Shown: positions 1-6,745 of the stretch, piece after piece
Layout: every line of letters begins with the position of its first letter
How positions within the stretch are numbered: the first letter of the stretch is position 1
Assembly (NCBI GenBank): GCA_937899935.1
Contig: CALCOW010000516.1
Span: 1 to 9,353 of the forward strand
Length of the DNA stretch: 9,353 nt
Reading direction: 5' to 3'
Origin: an uncultured Phycisphaerae bacterium
GTDB lineage: Bacteria > Planctomycetota > Phycisphaerae > Phycisphaerales > SM1A02
The notes under the pieces: generated by a model
The model's input: only the letters and a program-made list of their open reading frames with translations
Told to the model about the DNA's origin: nothing
Database searches by the model: none
Translations under genes and position numbers: made by a program

Positions 1-1754
1 CAGGAACAATCCCTTGGTCATACTGACGTAAAACCTGTTCAATATTTGCAGGCATCGGATTGAGATAGCGTAGATGCGCCCGGGCAACCTCAATGCCTTC
101 TTGGCCCAATCGCTGAGCAGCGGTGGCGATAGAACCGTAGGTTCCTCCCCAACCCAAAAGCAGCGTCTTCGCCTCTGGTGAGCCTTCAACAGTCAATGGT
201 GGGATCATCGAAGCTGCTTGAGCAACTTTCGCGGCCCGCAATTCAATCATCTTTTCATGGTTCTCGGGGTCATATGAGACATTGCCGGTTTGCTCATCTT
301 TTTCAAGACCACCGAGCCGATGTTCTAAACCTTCTTGACCCGGCACTGCCCAGGCGCGTACCAATGTCTCGGGATCACGAGCATAAGGCTCAAAGCGTTT
401 ACCTTCGCTCGCTGTGACACCTTTAATATCAATGGCTGGTATGTCCTCAAGATGAGGAATCATCCATGGTTCAGCACTGGTCGCGAGTGATGCATCAGAA
501 AGATAAATCACTGGACACATACAGTGGACCGCCAAACGCACGGCTTCAATCGCCATATCAAAACAATCGGCAGGGCTTTGTGGCGCCACAATAACCACAG
601 GCGCCTCACCCGGCCGCCCATACATTGAAGTGAGCAGATCAGCTTGTTCGGTTTTAGTTGGCATGCCGGTTGATGGACCAGCTCGCTGTACATCCACCAC
701 GACTAACGGCAATTCAAGTATCACTGCTAATGCCATTGCCTCGGCTTTGAGTGCCATCCCTGGCCCAGAGGTGCCGGACATTCCAATAGCGCCAGAAAAA
801 CTAGCGCCTATTGCACAGCAGATCGCGGCAATTTCATCTTCAGCTTGCATCATCTTGACATCAAACTGCTTGAAACGAGCCAGCGCATGCATGAGATCAG
901 AAGCAGGTGTAATAGGGTAACCAGCATAGATCAGTTGCTTACCGGCTTTTTGAGCGGCGGTCACAAAGCCAATCGCTGCCGCATCATTACCCGCAATTTT
1001 TCGATAGGTGCCTGATGGCATTTTTGCTGGTGCTACTTCATAACGACTGGTAAACAGCTCTGCTGTTTCACCAAAGTAATAACCAGCCTTCAACGCTTTC
1101 GCATTGAGTGACGCAAGATCAGGTCGTTTCTTCTGCTGATTCAGATAATGGTCAAAAAAGTCCAACGTTGCATCGAGCGGTCGCTGGTAAAGCCAATAGG
1201 CAATACCAAGCGCAAACATGTTTCGGCAGCGATCGATGTCCCGCACGGAATCCTCACCACCGGCCAGCGACTCGCGCGTCATACGTGACATCGGAATTTG
1301 AAAGAGACGAAACTGGCTTACGAGCTCTTCGTCTTCGTGGGTTGTAGTTTGGTTGATAGCCTGCCTTCTTCAGGTTTCCCTTGGTGAACTCATCACTGTT
1401 GACAATCACAATGCCACCAGGCTCTACATCAACAATGTGGACCTTGAAGGCCGCCGGGTTCATCGCAACCAGTGCATTGACAATGTCACCTGGGGTGTGA
1501 ATATGCTCATTTGCGAAGTGAACCTGAAAACCAGAAACACCAAAGGTGGTTCCTCTGGGTGCACGAATTTCGGCAGGAAAGTCGGGAAACGTTGCAAAGT
1601 CATTACCGAGCAATGCAGAAGTATTGGTGAATTGGCCACCGGTGAGCTGCATGCCATCGCCCGAGTCACCCGCAAAGCGAATGGCGACACGCTGTAGCTT
1701 CTCGCTTGGGAGCGGTGTCTGAACTGACATATCTGGCGTCTCGGTAGTGGACAC
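1..1754 (-). CDS. korA: 2-oxoglutarate:ferredoxin oxidoreductase, fused gamma-alpha subunit (KorA type); frameshifted and partial at 3' end
   Basis: Cytoplasmic enzyme subunit for CoA-dependent oxidative decarboxylation of a 2-oxoacid (probably 2-oxoglutarate to succinyl-CoA) with ferredoxin as electron carrier, or the reverse. The thiamine-diphosphate-binding beta subunit (KorB) should lie beyond the left edge. Residues 21-135 form the gamma domain, with the family signature FAGDSGDGMQLTGGQF near 28-42. After the frameshift come RCRNMFALGIAYWLYQRPLD, then the alpha core with IYAGYPITP at about 275-283, GTSGPG at about 327-332 and VDVQRAGPSTGMP. The last visible residues are about 584, so only a few dozen of the roughly 600-640 usual for fused KorA are missing. 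The frame breaks after NYN (residue 138): codons read from 1754 down to about 1341 continue one base over from 1336, and without the shift translation stops at 1254. The start is GTG at 1754; ATG at 1730 is an alternative, and neither has a clear Shine-Dalgarno. Family assignment is strong; 2-oxoglutarate over another 2-oxoacid is inference. Confidence 0.85.
1334..1343 (-). other. Frameshift site inside the KorA-type gene
   Basis: On the minus strand the upstream frame reads AAC CCA CGA AGA, while homology continues in the frame GAA GAC GAA GAG CTC starting at 1336. One base must be skipped. The simplest repair is removing one G from the + strand GGG run at 1339-1341, giving Asn-His-Glu-Asp-Glu-Glu-Leu, which suits the polar linker expected here. 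The break falls between the gamma and alpha domains. It may be an assembly error at a short homopolymer, a recent mutation, or, less likely, programmed +1 frameshifting; the site lacks a classical slippery stop such as the one in prfB. Confidence 0.85.
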
Positions 1755-1782
1755 AATCGTGATCCGCGTACATTGTTGAGGG

Positions 1783-1814
1783 TTGCCTTGGCCTGGTGTT
1801 AAGCTCGATATAAT
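1783..1814 (+). promoter_or_regulatory. Putative sigma-70 promoter for the coiled-coil gene
   Basis: A perfect TATAAT lies at 1809-1814 in the divergent intergenic region. The -35 side is weak: TTGCCT (1783-1788) is 20 bp away and TTGGCC (1788-1793) is 15 bp away. Transcription would start near 1821 and leave a leader of about 170 nt before the ATG at 1993. The overlapping minus-strand TATTAT could equally serve the KorA gene, with a leader of about 45 nt. Confidence 0.35.
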
Positions 1815-1844
1815 ATCAGACTGCAGGCACTTTTTGCTGCCAGA

Positions 1845-1867
1845 ACAAGGGATCGATACAAGGGATC
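1845..1867. repeat. 10-bp tandem direct repeat ACAAGGGATC in divergent intergenic region
   Basis: ACAAGGGATC occurs perfectly at 1845-1854 and again at 1858-1867, separated by GAT (13-bp period). It sits just downstream of the TATAAT box at 1809 and upstream of the minus-strand gene, where a regulator-binding site would be expected. No known operator is recognised, and chance duplication is possible. Confidence 0.5.
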
Positions 1868-1896
1868 TGTCTTAGAACCTTGAAAATGCGCTCGAA

Positions 1897-1922
1897 GCCC
1901 ATGCGACGCATCGATGTTGGGC
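1897..1922 (+). other. Possible leader hairpin before the coiled-coil gene
   Basis: GCCCA (1897-1901) can pair with TGGGC (1918-1922). A second small inverted repeat, ATGCG-A-CGCAT, occupies 1901-1911 inside it. Both would lie in the long 5' leader of the + strand gene. The stems are short and no riboswitch class is recognised. Confidence 0.2.
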
Positions 1923-1992
1923 GAAGATCAATCCAGTCCACACGAGGGCGCGGGGCCATCGTCAACAAAATAACTTGAGAGGAGCATTGATC

Positions 1993-2733
1993 ATGAGGAT
2001 TCAGTTCACCATTCCACTGCTGATCGCTTTTGGCCTCGGTTGTATGACCTGCCTTCTTTTAACTGGCCCAGAGACGAACGCGACGGCCGCCATTTCACAA
2101 GCTGGCTCGCTGGCTGAAAAAGTCGCCGCCCTCGAAAATCAGAATCGAGCCATGGACCAGAGACTTGCAACACTCGAGACTGATTTAGTAGATCTCACGG
2201 GGCGGGTCGACTACATCCAAGCAGCAGAGAACGCTCCGGGCAGTCACAAGGTCGCCCTTCCTAGAAACCAGATGTATGTTGTCACGATCGACACAATCCC
2301 TGGTGGTGTCGATCAAGCGATGCTTCGCGATGCGATGAATAAACTCGCTGTCACTCAAGAAGAGATTTATGACCTACAAAAACTGATTGACGAGTACACC
2401 GAATCACCCAACGACGAAAAACGTGAAGAACGCCTACATAGCCTTGAACGACTGCGAGAAACCAGAAGCACGCTCAAGCTAAGAGAAGGGTCAGTCGTCA
2501 GGCTTCAGGGAGACATCAAGAGACTCGAAAGGCCACGAAAGCCACGGCAACGTTTGGTTGGCCACAATGGAGCCGATGTCAAAATAATACTAACGACCAT
2601 GGGTGATCTTTCGGGACCGATAAGCAAGATCCAACCTGGCATGGTGATTAGCTGGAAGGGCAAGTCACAGAGTATGACTGAAACGCAACACGAATACGAT
2701 ATACAGCGCGTTGAACTCGTCAAGACGCCGTAA
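1993..2733 (+). CDS. Membrane-anchored coiled-coil protein of unknown function
   Basis: I do not recognise a family. The 246-residue product starts with a short basic end and a hydrophobic segment (about residues 4-24, IPLLIAFGLGCMTCLLL), a signal anchor or signal peptide; a Cys follows FGLG but the -3 residue does not fit a lipobox well. Residues 38-78 form a heptad-like coiled coil (KVAALENQNRAMDQRLATLE). A folded strand region around 92-104 (MYVVTIDTIPGG) is followed by a second, highly charged helical stretch at about 108-181. A small beta-rich end (186-246) closes the protein. The bulk is probably outside the cytoplasm. ATG 1993 is chosen because AGAGGAG lies 8 nt upstream; a TTG extension to 1975 would include that ribosome site in the coding sequence. 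It is divergent from the KorA gene and convergent with the beta-helix gene, so context gives no function. Confidence 0.8.
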   Translation: MRIQFTIPLLIAFGLGCMTCLLLTGPETNATAAISQAGSLAEKVAALENQNRAMDQRLATLETDLVDLTGRVDYIQAAENAPGSHKVALPRNQMYVVTIDTIPGGVDQAMLRDAMNKLAVTQEEIYDLQKLIDEYTESPNDEKREERLHSLERLRETRSTLKLREGSVVRLQGDIKRLERPRKPRQRLVGHNGADVKIILTTMGDLSGPISKIQPGMVISWKGKSQSMTETQHEYDIQRVELVKTP

Positions 2734-2786
2734 GACTTCTGACCGCAGCACAAAAGAGTGGTGACTTATCTGCTTACGGAATCTTG
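2721..2786. repeat. Inverted repeat spanning both convergent stop codons; possible bidirectional terminator
   Basis: CAAGACGCCGTAAG (2721-2734) is the imperfect reverse complement of CTTACGGAATCTTG (2773-2786), matching 12 of 14 positions: a 7-bp inner and 5-bp outer stem around a 2x2 mismatch. The loop is 38 nt. Each arm contains the TAA stop of its gene, and both proteins end Lys-x-Pro. There is no U-run after either arm, so a role as an intrinsic terminator is uncertain; it could simply stabilise both mRNA ends. Confidence 0.4.
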
Positions 2787-4144
2787 CAGTTACCAATATC
2801 TTCAAGCAAGATCTCGACATCAAGTTGATTAACCTCGCCGTCGTGATTGATGTCAGAGATTTTAAAGTCTGGGCATATGGCCTGTGCATCGCGACAAGAC
2901 GAGTCAGAACCAACCCATGTTCCGCCAGCTTTATTGCAAGCACTTTCAGTCACTTCAAGGCAACTTGATCCAATGCAACAAGCGCCCAGCACCAGTACCG
3001 AATCTGCAATCCAGCGGCCAGATCCAGCGATGTCATCATTGGGTGTTAGGAAAACACAATTCTGCATTGAAGCTCGACTCTGCAAACCTCGATACATACC
3101 ACCGCCATTGTAGTGAGCAGCATTACGACTAAACGTGCAGTCAGAGACTGAGGAATGGCTGCCATAATCATAAATAGCGCCGCCGTTATACGCCGCTGAG
3201 TTGTAGCGAAATTGGCAAGAGGTCACAGACGTGTGAGTGTCATTACTGTTATACATGGCTCCACCGCCATACGCAGCCACGTTAGAGTTAAACGAGCAAT
3301 TGGTTACTTCAACAGAACTATTTGAGCTGTAGATACCCGCCCCTTTCTCGGCGCGGTTACTCGCAAAAGTACAGCCCACCAAGACTGGGCGACTGTGATA
3401 GCCGTTGTACATGCCACCACCGTTATACGTTGCGGTGTTGCCAATGAACTTGCAAGCAATGATACGTGGCGAGCTATCGATATTGAGCATACCTCCGCCA
3501 ACTGTGACACCAAGCCCGAACAACGTTTTATCACCAGTGCCACCTGTAATCGTAAAACCCTCGATCACCGTTGCGGGGCCTTCGCCAGTGACACATTTGA
3601 TCACGCTATCTTCAAACCCCGAGCCATCAATGGTTGTGAGATCAGCGCCTGCATCACTACGAATTGTGATCGCACGACCGTGCAGGTTTAAGACCTCTTT
3701 GTACCAACCTGGAGCAACCAGAATTTCATCACCTGAGATCGAGGCATTAATCGCCTGTTGGATCGTTGCAAACTGACTGGGCACATGGAGCTGTGTCGCT
3801 ACCGTGCGCACCACAATCTCTCCCGATATGGTGGCCACCGGATGCATGCGATTCGCTGCCGCCGATTCGATATCCCGCACTACGTTCCAAGGCAGATCGG
3901 TCTCACTAAGCGCCAGCTGTAGGTCTTGATAGACCGCTTGACGACGCTCTTGGCCAAAGGCGCCCCGCTCAAGCCCAGCAACATTGCCGACCGTTGCATC
4001 GATGACTGCATCAACGATCTGTCGATCCTGGTGTTTCAGAGGCGAAGCGACCACCACGGAACCGATGACCACGGCAACGATCCCAGCCAACCCCGCTACC
4101 AACAAAGCAAGCTTTCGACGAGTCAGTCCTGTTATTTCAGTCAC
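2774..4144 (-). CDS. Exported beta-helix protein with Pmp-like FxxN/GGA repeats, GACC Cys module and dockerin-like end
   Basis: 456 residues, probably exported or surface-anchored. A hydrophobic segment at about residues 11-33 follows a basic TRRK and would act as signal or anchor. Residues 36-118 are an unassigned helical region. From 119 (LHVPSQFATIQQAINAS...GDEILVAPGWYKE) the sequence is typical of right-handed parallel beta-helix (pectin-lyase-like) proteins. Residues 217-368 hold about six units of roughly 26 residues, with Cys-x-Phe at 231, 258, 283, 310, 336 and 363. Five carry FxxN (FIGN, FASN, FNSN, FRYN, FSRN), and GGG/GAG/GGA-Met/Ile turns alternate with them. A Cys-rich module (387-426, LGACC...ICPD, six Cys) and one EF-hand-like dockerin loop (431-442, D-I-N-H-D-G-E-V-N-Q-L-D) end the protein. 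Such tails are common in planctomycete secreted proteins. The start is GTG at 4144, with GGAGAAGG beginning 19 nt upstream (11-nt gap). No enzyme active site is recognisable; adhesion or cell-surface structure is inference. Confidence 0.87.
   Translation of the reverse strand: MTEITGLTRRKLALLVAGLAGIVAVVIGSVVVASPLKHQDRQIVDAVIDATVGNVAGLERGAFGQERRQAVYQDLQLALSETDLPWNVVRDIESAAANRMHPVATISGEIVVRTVATQLHVPSQFATIQQAINASISGDEILVAPGWYKEVLNLHGRAITIRSDAGADLTTIDGSGFEDSVIKCVTGEGPATVIEGFTITGGTGDKTLFGLGVTVGGGMLNIDSSPRIIACKFIGNTATYNGGGMYNGYHSRPVLVGCTFASNRAEKGAGIYSSNSSVEVTNCSFNSNVAAYGGGAMYNSNDTHTSVTSCQFRYNSAAYNGGAIYDYGSHSSVSDCTFSRNAAHYNGGGMYRGLQSRASMQNCVFLTPNDDIAGSGRWIADSVLVLGACCIGSSCLEVTESACNKAGGTWVGSDSSCRDAQAICPDFKISDINHDGEVNQLDVEILLEDIGNCKIP
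3041..3493 (-). repeat. Coding tandem repeats (about 78 bp, 26 residues) of the beta-helix
   Basis: Codes residues 218-368 of the exported protein. Successive Cys-x-Phe positions are 27, 25, 27, 26 and 27 residues apart. The consensus is roughly C-x-F-x-x-N-x-A-x-x-x-G-G-(G/A)-(M/I)-Y. On the + strand the units appear as recurring CCACCGTTATACG / CCGCCGTTATACG-like blocks (for example near 3179 and 3417). Sequence divergence between units suggests old duplication with protein-level selection rather than recent slippage. Confidence 0.75.
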
Positions 4145-4574
4145 GGGACACCGCGCCTTCTCCGCCCCTTAACCACGCCGAGCGATGAATCAGCCTCACA
4201 ACGAAATTATGGCCGTTTTAAGAGCCTTATTCCCTGCTCTTGGTACTCACCACTTAATCTCCTCTACTACGCGCCCGAGCGAAATGACCGCGTAACTCCT
4301 CGCCTATGCAGTAGCTAGTTTACCTCCAGCAGGAGCCTTGGGCGAATCAAGCTCCTTGGAATACCCATATTTTAGGCAGCATTTTCTGCAAAAAAAGCCC
4401 GGTCATCACTATGTTCGAGACATTGAATAGGCACCACTAACAGGCGATGATGACCTTCAGACTGGGTTCTGACGCCCAATAAATGGGGCCTGGAGCATTA
4501 AAATGGTCGTTCTGCGATACACTGCCATGCTCCCCAACGTCATCCTGAAAAGATAATCGAGGAGTATCTGCACC
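4145..4574. other. 430-bp divergent intergenic region with several inverted repeats
   Basis: No credible gene is seen here. It contains the upstream signals of the two divergent genes. Seen in it: a hairpin GGAG-c-CTTG / CAAG-CTCC (4332-4355), whose left arm could instead pair with CTCC just upstream (4324-4327); a 7-bp perfect inverted repeat at 4492-4533; and a short A-run (4390-4396) with no good stem before it. No tRNA, insertion-sequence end or recognised riboswitch is visible. No convincing -35/-10 pair was found for either gene; TACACT at 4518-4523 is the best -10-like hexamer for the ATPase gene. Confidence 0.6.
4492..4533. repeat. 7-bp perfect inverted repeat GGAGCAT / ATGCTCC upstream of the ATPase gene
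   Basis: GGAGCAT (4492-4498) and ATGCTCC (4527-4533) are exact reverse complements with a 28-nt loop, about 40-80 bp before the ATG at 4575. The best -10-like hexamer, TACACT (4518-4523), lies between the arms. It could be an operator or leader hairpin, or chance. Confidence 0.35.
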
Positions 4575-6284
4575 ATGGCCTATATCGAGGTCAAAACCAA
4601 AGCTGGCACCCACCGATTGGCACTCGATGGTGACCCGCTGACTGTTGGTCGCCAGGGCGACAACAAGCTCGTTCTTGAAGACGATCAAACCAGCAGACAC
4701 CATTGCATCATTGAGCCAACGGAAGAGGGATATCGCCTCAGGGATCTTAAATCTCGCAATGGCACGAGATTAAACAACACACGTGTTGATAAGGACATGC
4801 TGGATAATGGTGATGTGGTTCGCATTGGATCAAGCGAGTTGCGATTCATTGATCCCGAGCAGAGACATCCACACAAACGGGACGATGTGCCTGATTTTGA
4901 GGCCGCGATCGAGGAGACTCCTGACTTTAGTGAGCCCATTGTCACCATTGATTTAGCCGATGAAGTAACGGACGCGCAAACAGACTATGAGGTCAGACTG
5001 CGAGAGATTATTGACTCGGGACAAGACAAGGCATTTGATGAAAATGACATCAGCCTTGTCGACAATCGCGGTGTTACGATGCATCAAGCCGAAGCATCCG
5101 GACTTGAGAGCGGTTCAGAAGAAGGCGCCGGTGAAGGTGTTCGTGTGTTTCGTTTGATGCTTCTTGCATGCTTTCGATCAAGAGCCACAGACCTCCATAT
5201 TGAACCACGCAGAGAAGGCGCTACCGTTCGACTGCGTGTCGATGGCTACATGCTTTCAGCGGTCCATATGAGCGCGACTCTTTTTAAACGAGTGCTAGGC
5301 ATCGTAAAAATTCTCTGTGAAATCGATACCAGCCAGAAGAACACCGTTCAGGACGGGCACTTCTCGGTTGCCGTTGGTGGGCGGCGCGTCGACTATCGTG
5401 TCAGCCTTACACCATCAATGCACGGACAGAAACTGGTGATTCGAGTGCTTGATTCAAGCAATGCACCAAGCCGTCTGCACGAGCTAGGTTTAGTGCCATG
5501 GATGTATGAAAAGTTACGTGTGATGGCCACGAAAGACGCAGGCCTTCTTTTAGCCTGCGGCCCAACTGGATCTGGCAAAACGACCTCACTCTACTCCTGT
5601 TTGCGCGAAGTGGATGTTGATCAGCGAAACGCCATAACAATCGAAGATCCTGTGGAGTACTACCTCGATGGATGTACTCAAATACCGATTGATCACAAGC
5701 AAGGGAATACCTTTGCCACAATCCTACGGTCCGTCTTACGCCAGGATCCTGACGTCATTTTTGTTGGCGAAATTCGTGACATTGAAACGGCTACCGTCGC
5801 CATGCAAGCATCGATGACGGGACACTTGGTGTATACCACCGTGCATGCCAAAGACTCGATCGGCGCCATCTTTCGACTGCTTGATCTTGGTATCGAAGCC
5901 TACCTTGTTGCCAACGCCTTAAATCTGATCGTCGCCCAACGCCTGGTGCGCCTACTGTGCCCAAGCTGCAAGAAAAAAGTAGCGGCCACCCCAGCTCAGA
6001 ATCTACGTATGGGCAAAGCCCTTGAAGGCGTAGGCGAAATCTGTACTCCACGAGGGTGCAAGAGATGTTTGCTGACTGGTTTTAGTGGTCGTCGGGCGCT
6101 TTTTGAGTTGCTTGACGTCAATGACCAAATGCGTGATCAGATCCTCAAGACCCCTACCATCCAAGGCATTCGACAATTGGCGGAGCAAGGGCACTTCATG
6201 TCCCTCGAAGCCTATGGCTTTGGGCTCGTTGCTGAGGGGATGACCAACTTTGAGGAAATTGAACGTGTCTCAGGCTCAAACTAG
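4575..6284 (+). CDS. FHA domain fused to GspE/PilB-type secretion or pilus ATPase
   Basis: 569-residue cytoplasmic hexameric ATPase of the type II secretion / type IV pilus assembly family, expected to drive extension of a pseudopilus or pilus. Residues 3-92 are a phosphothreonine-binding FHA domain with its key residues: G25-R26, S40-R41-x-H43, N62-G63-T64, N67. An acidic linker (about 95-175) follows, then the GspE N2 region (about 183-300, DLHIEPRREGATVRLRVDG). The motor has Walker A GPTGSGKTT (329-337), Asp box TIEDPVEY (355-362), Walker B RQDPDVIFVGE with catalytic E399, and His box MTGHLVYTTVHA (414-425). The GspE-type zinc knuckle is C462-x2-C465 and C495-x2-C498. All catalytic positions look intact. 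FHA replaces the usual MshEN/GspE N1 domain, suggesting control by a Ser/Thr kinase or docking to a phosphorylated partner. GAGGAG ends 10 nt before the ATG. No other secretion or pilus gene is adjacent. Confidence 0.93.
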   Translation: MAYIEVKTKAGTHRLALDGDPLTVGRQGDNKLVLEDDQTSRHHCIIEPTEEGYRLRDLKSRNGTRLNNTRVDKDMLDNGDVVRIGSSELRFIDPEQRHPHKRDDVPDFEAAIEETPDFSEPIVTIDLADEVTDAQTDYEVRLREIIDSGQDKAFDENDISLVDNRGVTMHQAEASGLESGSEEGAGEGVRVFRLMLLACFRSRATDLHIEPRREGATVRLRVDGYMLSAVHMSATLFKRVLGIVKILCEIDTSQKNTVQDGHFSVAVGGRRVDYRVSLTPSMHGQKLVIRVLDSSNAPSRLHELGLVPWMYEKLRVMATKDAGLLLACGPTGSGKTTSLYSCLREVDVDQRNAITIEDPVEYYLDGCTQIPIDHKQGNTFATILRSVLRQDPDVIFVGEIRDIETATVAMQASMTGHLVYTTVHAKDSIGAIFRLLDLGIEAYLVANALNLIVAQRLVRLLCPSCKKKVAATPAQNLRMGKALEGVGEICTPRGCKRCLLTGFSGRRALFELLDVNDQMRDQILKTPTIQGIRQLAEQGHFMSLEAYGFGLVAEGMTNFEEIERVSGSN

Positions 6285-6293
6285 GGACTTGTC

Positions 6294-6321
6294 TTGCCCT
6301 TGGCGCCGCACCTGCTAGGAT
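6294..6321 (+). promoter_or_regulatory. Possible promoter of the small basic protein gene (sigma-70 or sigma-54 like)
   Basis: TTGCCC (6294-6299) and TAGGAT (6316-6321) are 16 bp apart, a passable sigma-70 pair. The same stretch reads TGGCGC-(5)-CTGCT at 6301-6316, with GG and GC ten bases apart as in sigma-54 -24/-12 elements (about 9 of 12 informative positions). Either would give a leader of roughly 45-50 nt. The two readings cannot be separated from sequence alone. Confidence 0.3.
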
Positions 6322-6375
6322 GCTTCGCCCCTAAGGGCCAATGCCTGGGAAGGCCTCGTAACGGAACTGAAGACC

Positions 6376-6696
6376 ATGAGCGATACCTATACAGCCAATC
6401 AAACAGTGACCTTCACTATCACCTCGGGCCAGATGCCGATGAAAGCGAAAAAGACGCTTGAGCGACTGGTCGGTATGCAGACCGAGGTTCAACGTGCTCG
6501 TAAGTTGCTGGCAAAACGTCGACGCCTGGTGACGAACAACACCTATATTCGTGCAGGTAAGCGCTGGACCGATCGTGCCAAGGTGACGCGTTTGGCAGAT
6601 ACCAAAAAGGGCGCTTCTTTTACACTCCAAGTATCACCTCAGATCATGTCAGATCTTAAGAGTGTGGAAAAGTATTTGGCTGCCAAGGTCAACTAG
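6376..6696 (+). CDS. Small basic protein of unknown function
   Basis: 106 residues, not recognised. It carries 22 Lys/Arg against 7 Asp/Glu, giving a strong net positive charge. The likely layout is a beta strand (residues 10-17, TVTFTITS), a long amphipathic basic helix (about 22-49, ending AKRRR), a loop with TYIRAGKRW (about 56-64), then a strand and final helix (SFTLQVSPQIMSDLKSVEKYL, about 80-102). There is no signal peptide or membrane segment, so it is probably cytoplasmic; nucleic-acid or ribosome binding is a guess from charge only. Coding is supported by a clean open frame after a gap of 91 bp from the ATPase gene and by its well-formed protein pattern. Only a weak ribosome site (GAAG, 3 nt before ATG) is seen. 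Confidence 0.7.
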   Translation: MSDTYTANQTVTFTITSGQMPMKAKKTLERLVGMQTEVQRARKLLAKRRRLVTNNTYIRAGKRWTDRAKVTRLADTKKGASFTLQVSPQIMSDLKSVEKYLAAKVN

Positions 6697-6745
6697 ACGG
6701 GCCACTGCCGGCAAGCAGTTGAGCTTAGTTATTCTCATTTTTTTT
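6691..6745 (+). terminator. Possible terminator between the convergent small-protein and Nudix genes
   Basis: ACTGC (6704-6708) pairs with GCAGT (6715-6719) around CGGCAA. An outer stem AACTAG (6691-6696) can pair with CTTAGTT (6724-6730) with one bulged T. A run of eight T follows at 6738-6745. The U-run begins 7 nt after the outer stem, so this is not a textbook intrinsic terminator. Confidence 0.35.

Noticed and set aside
1254..1754. A complete 166-residue stand-alone gamma subunit
   Set aside because: Its last 27 residues (RRRRARKPVSS...) are low-complexity frame-shifted sequence, whereas the adjacent frame continues as proper KorA; it is a broken fused gene rather than a natural separate subunit.
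1975..1992. TTG start giving a 252-residue coiled-coil protein
   Set aside because: The extra six codons contain the Shine-Dalgarno AGAGGAG that serves the ATG at 1993 with ideal spacing.
3405..3776. 123-residue open frame antisense to the beta-helix gene
   Set aside because: The regular repeats of the sense gene keep several antisense frames open; the product is Pro/Val-rich without any domain pattern.
3926..4318. 130-residue + strand frame crossing the intergenic region
   Set aside because: Half of it is antisense to the exported protein and the rest shows no domain, hydrophobic pattern or ribosome site.
6738..6745. A8 tract in the Nudix gene as a programmed slippage site
   Set aside because: It is only a few codons before the stop and past the Nudix fold, so slippage would change only the tail; no downstream stimulatory structure is evident.
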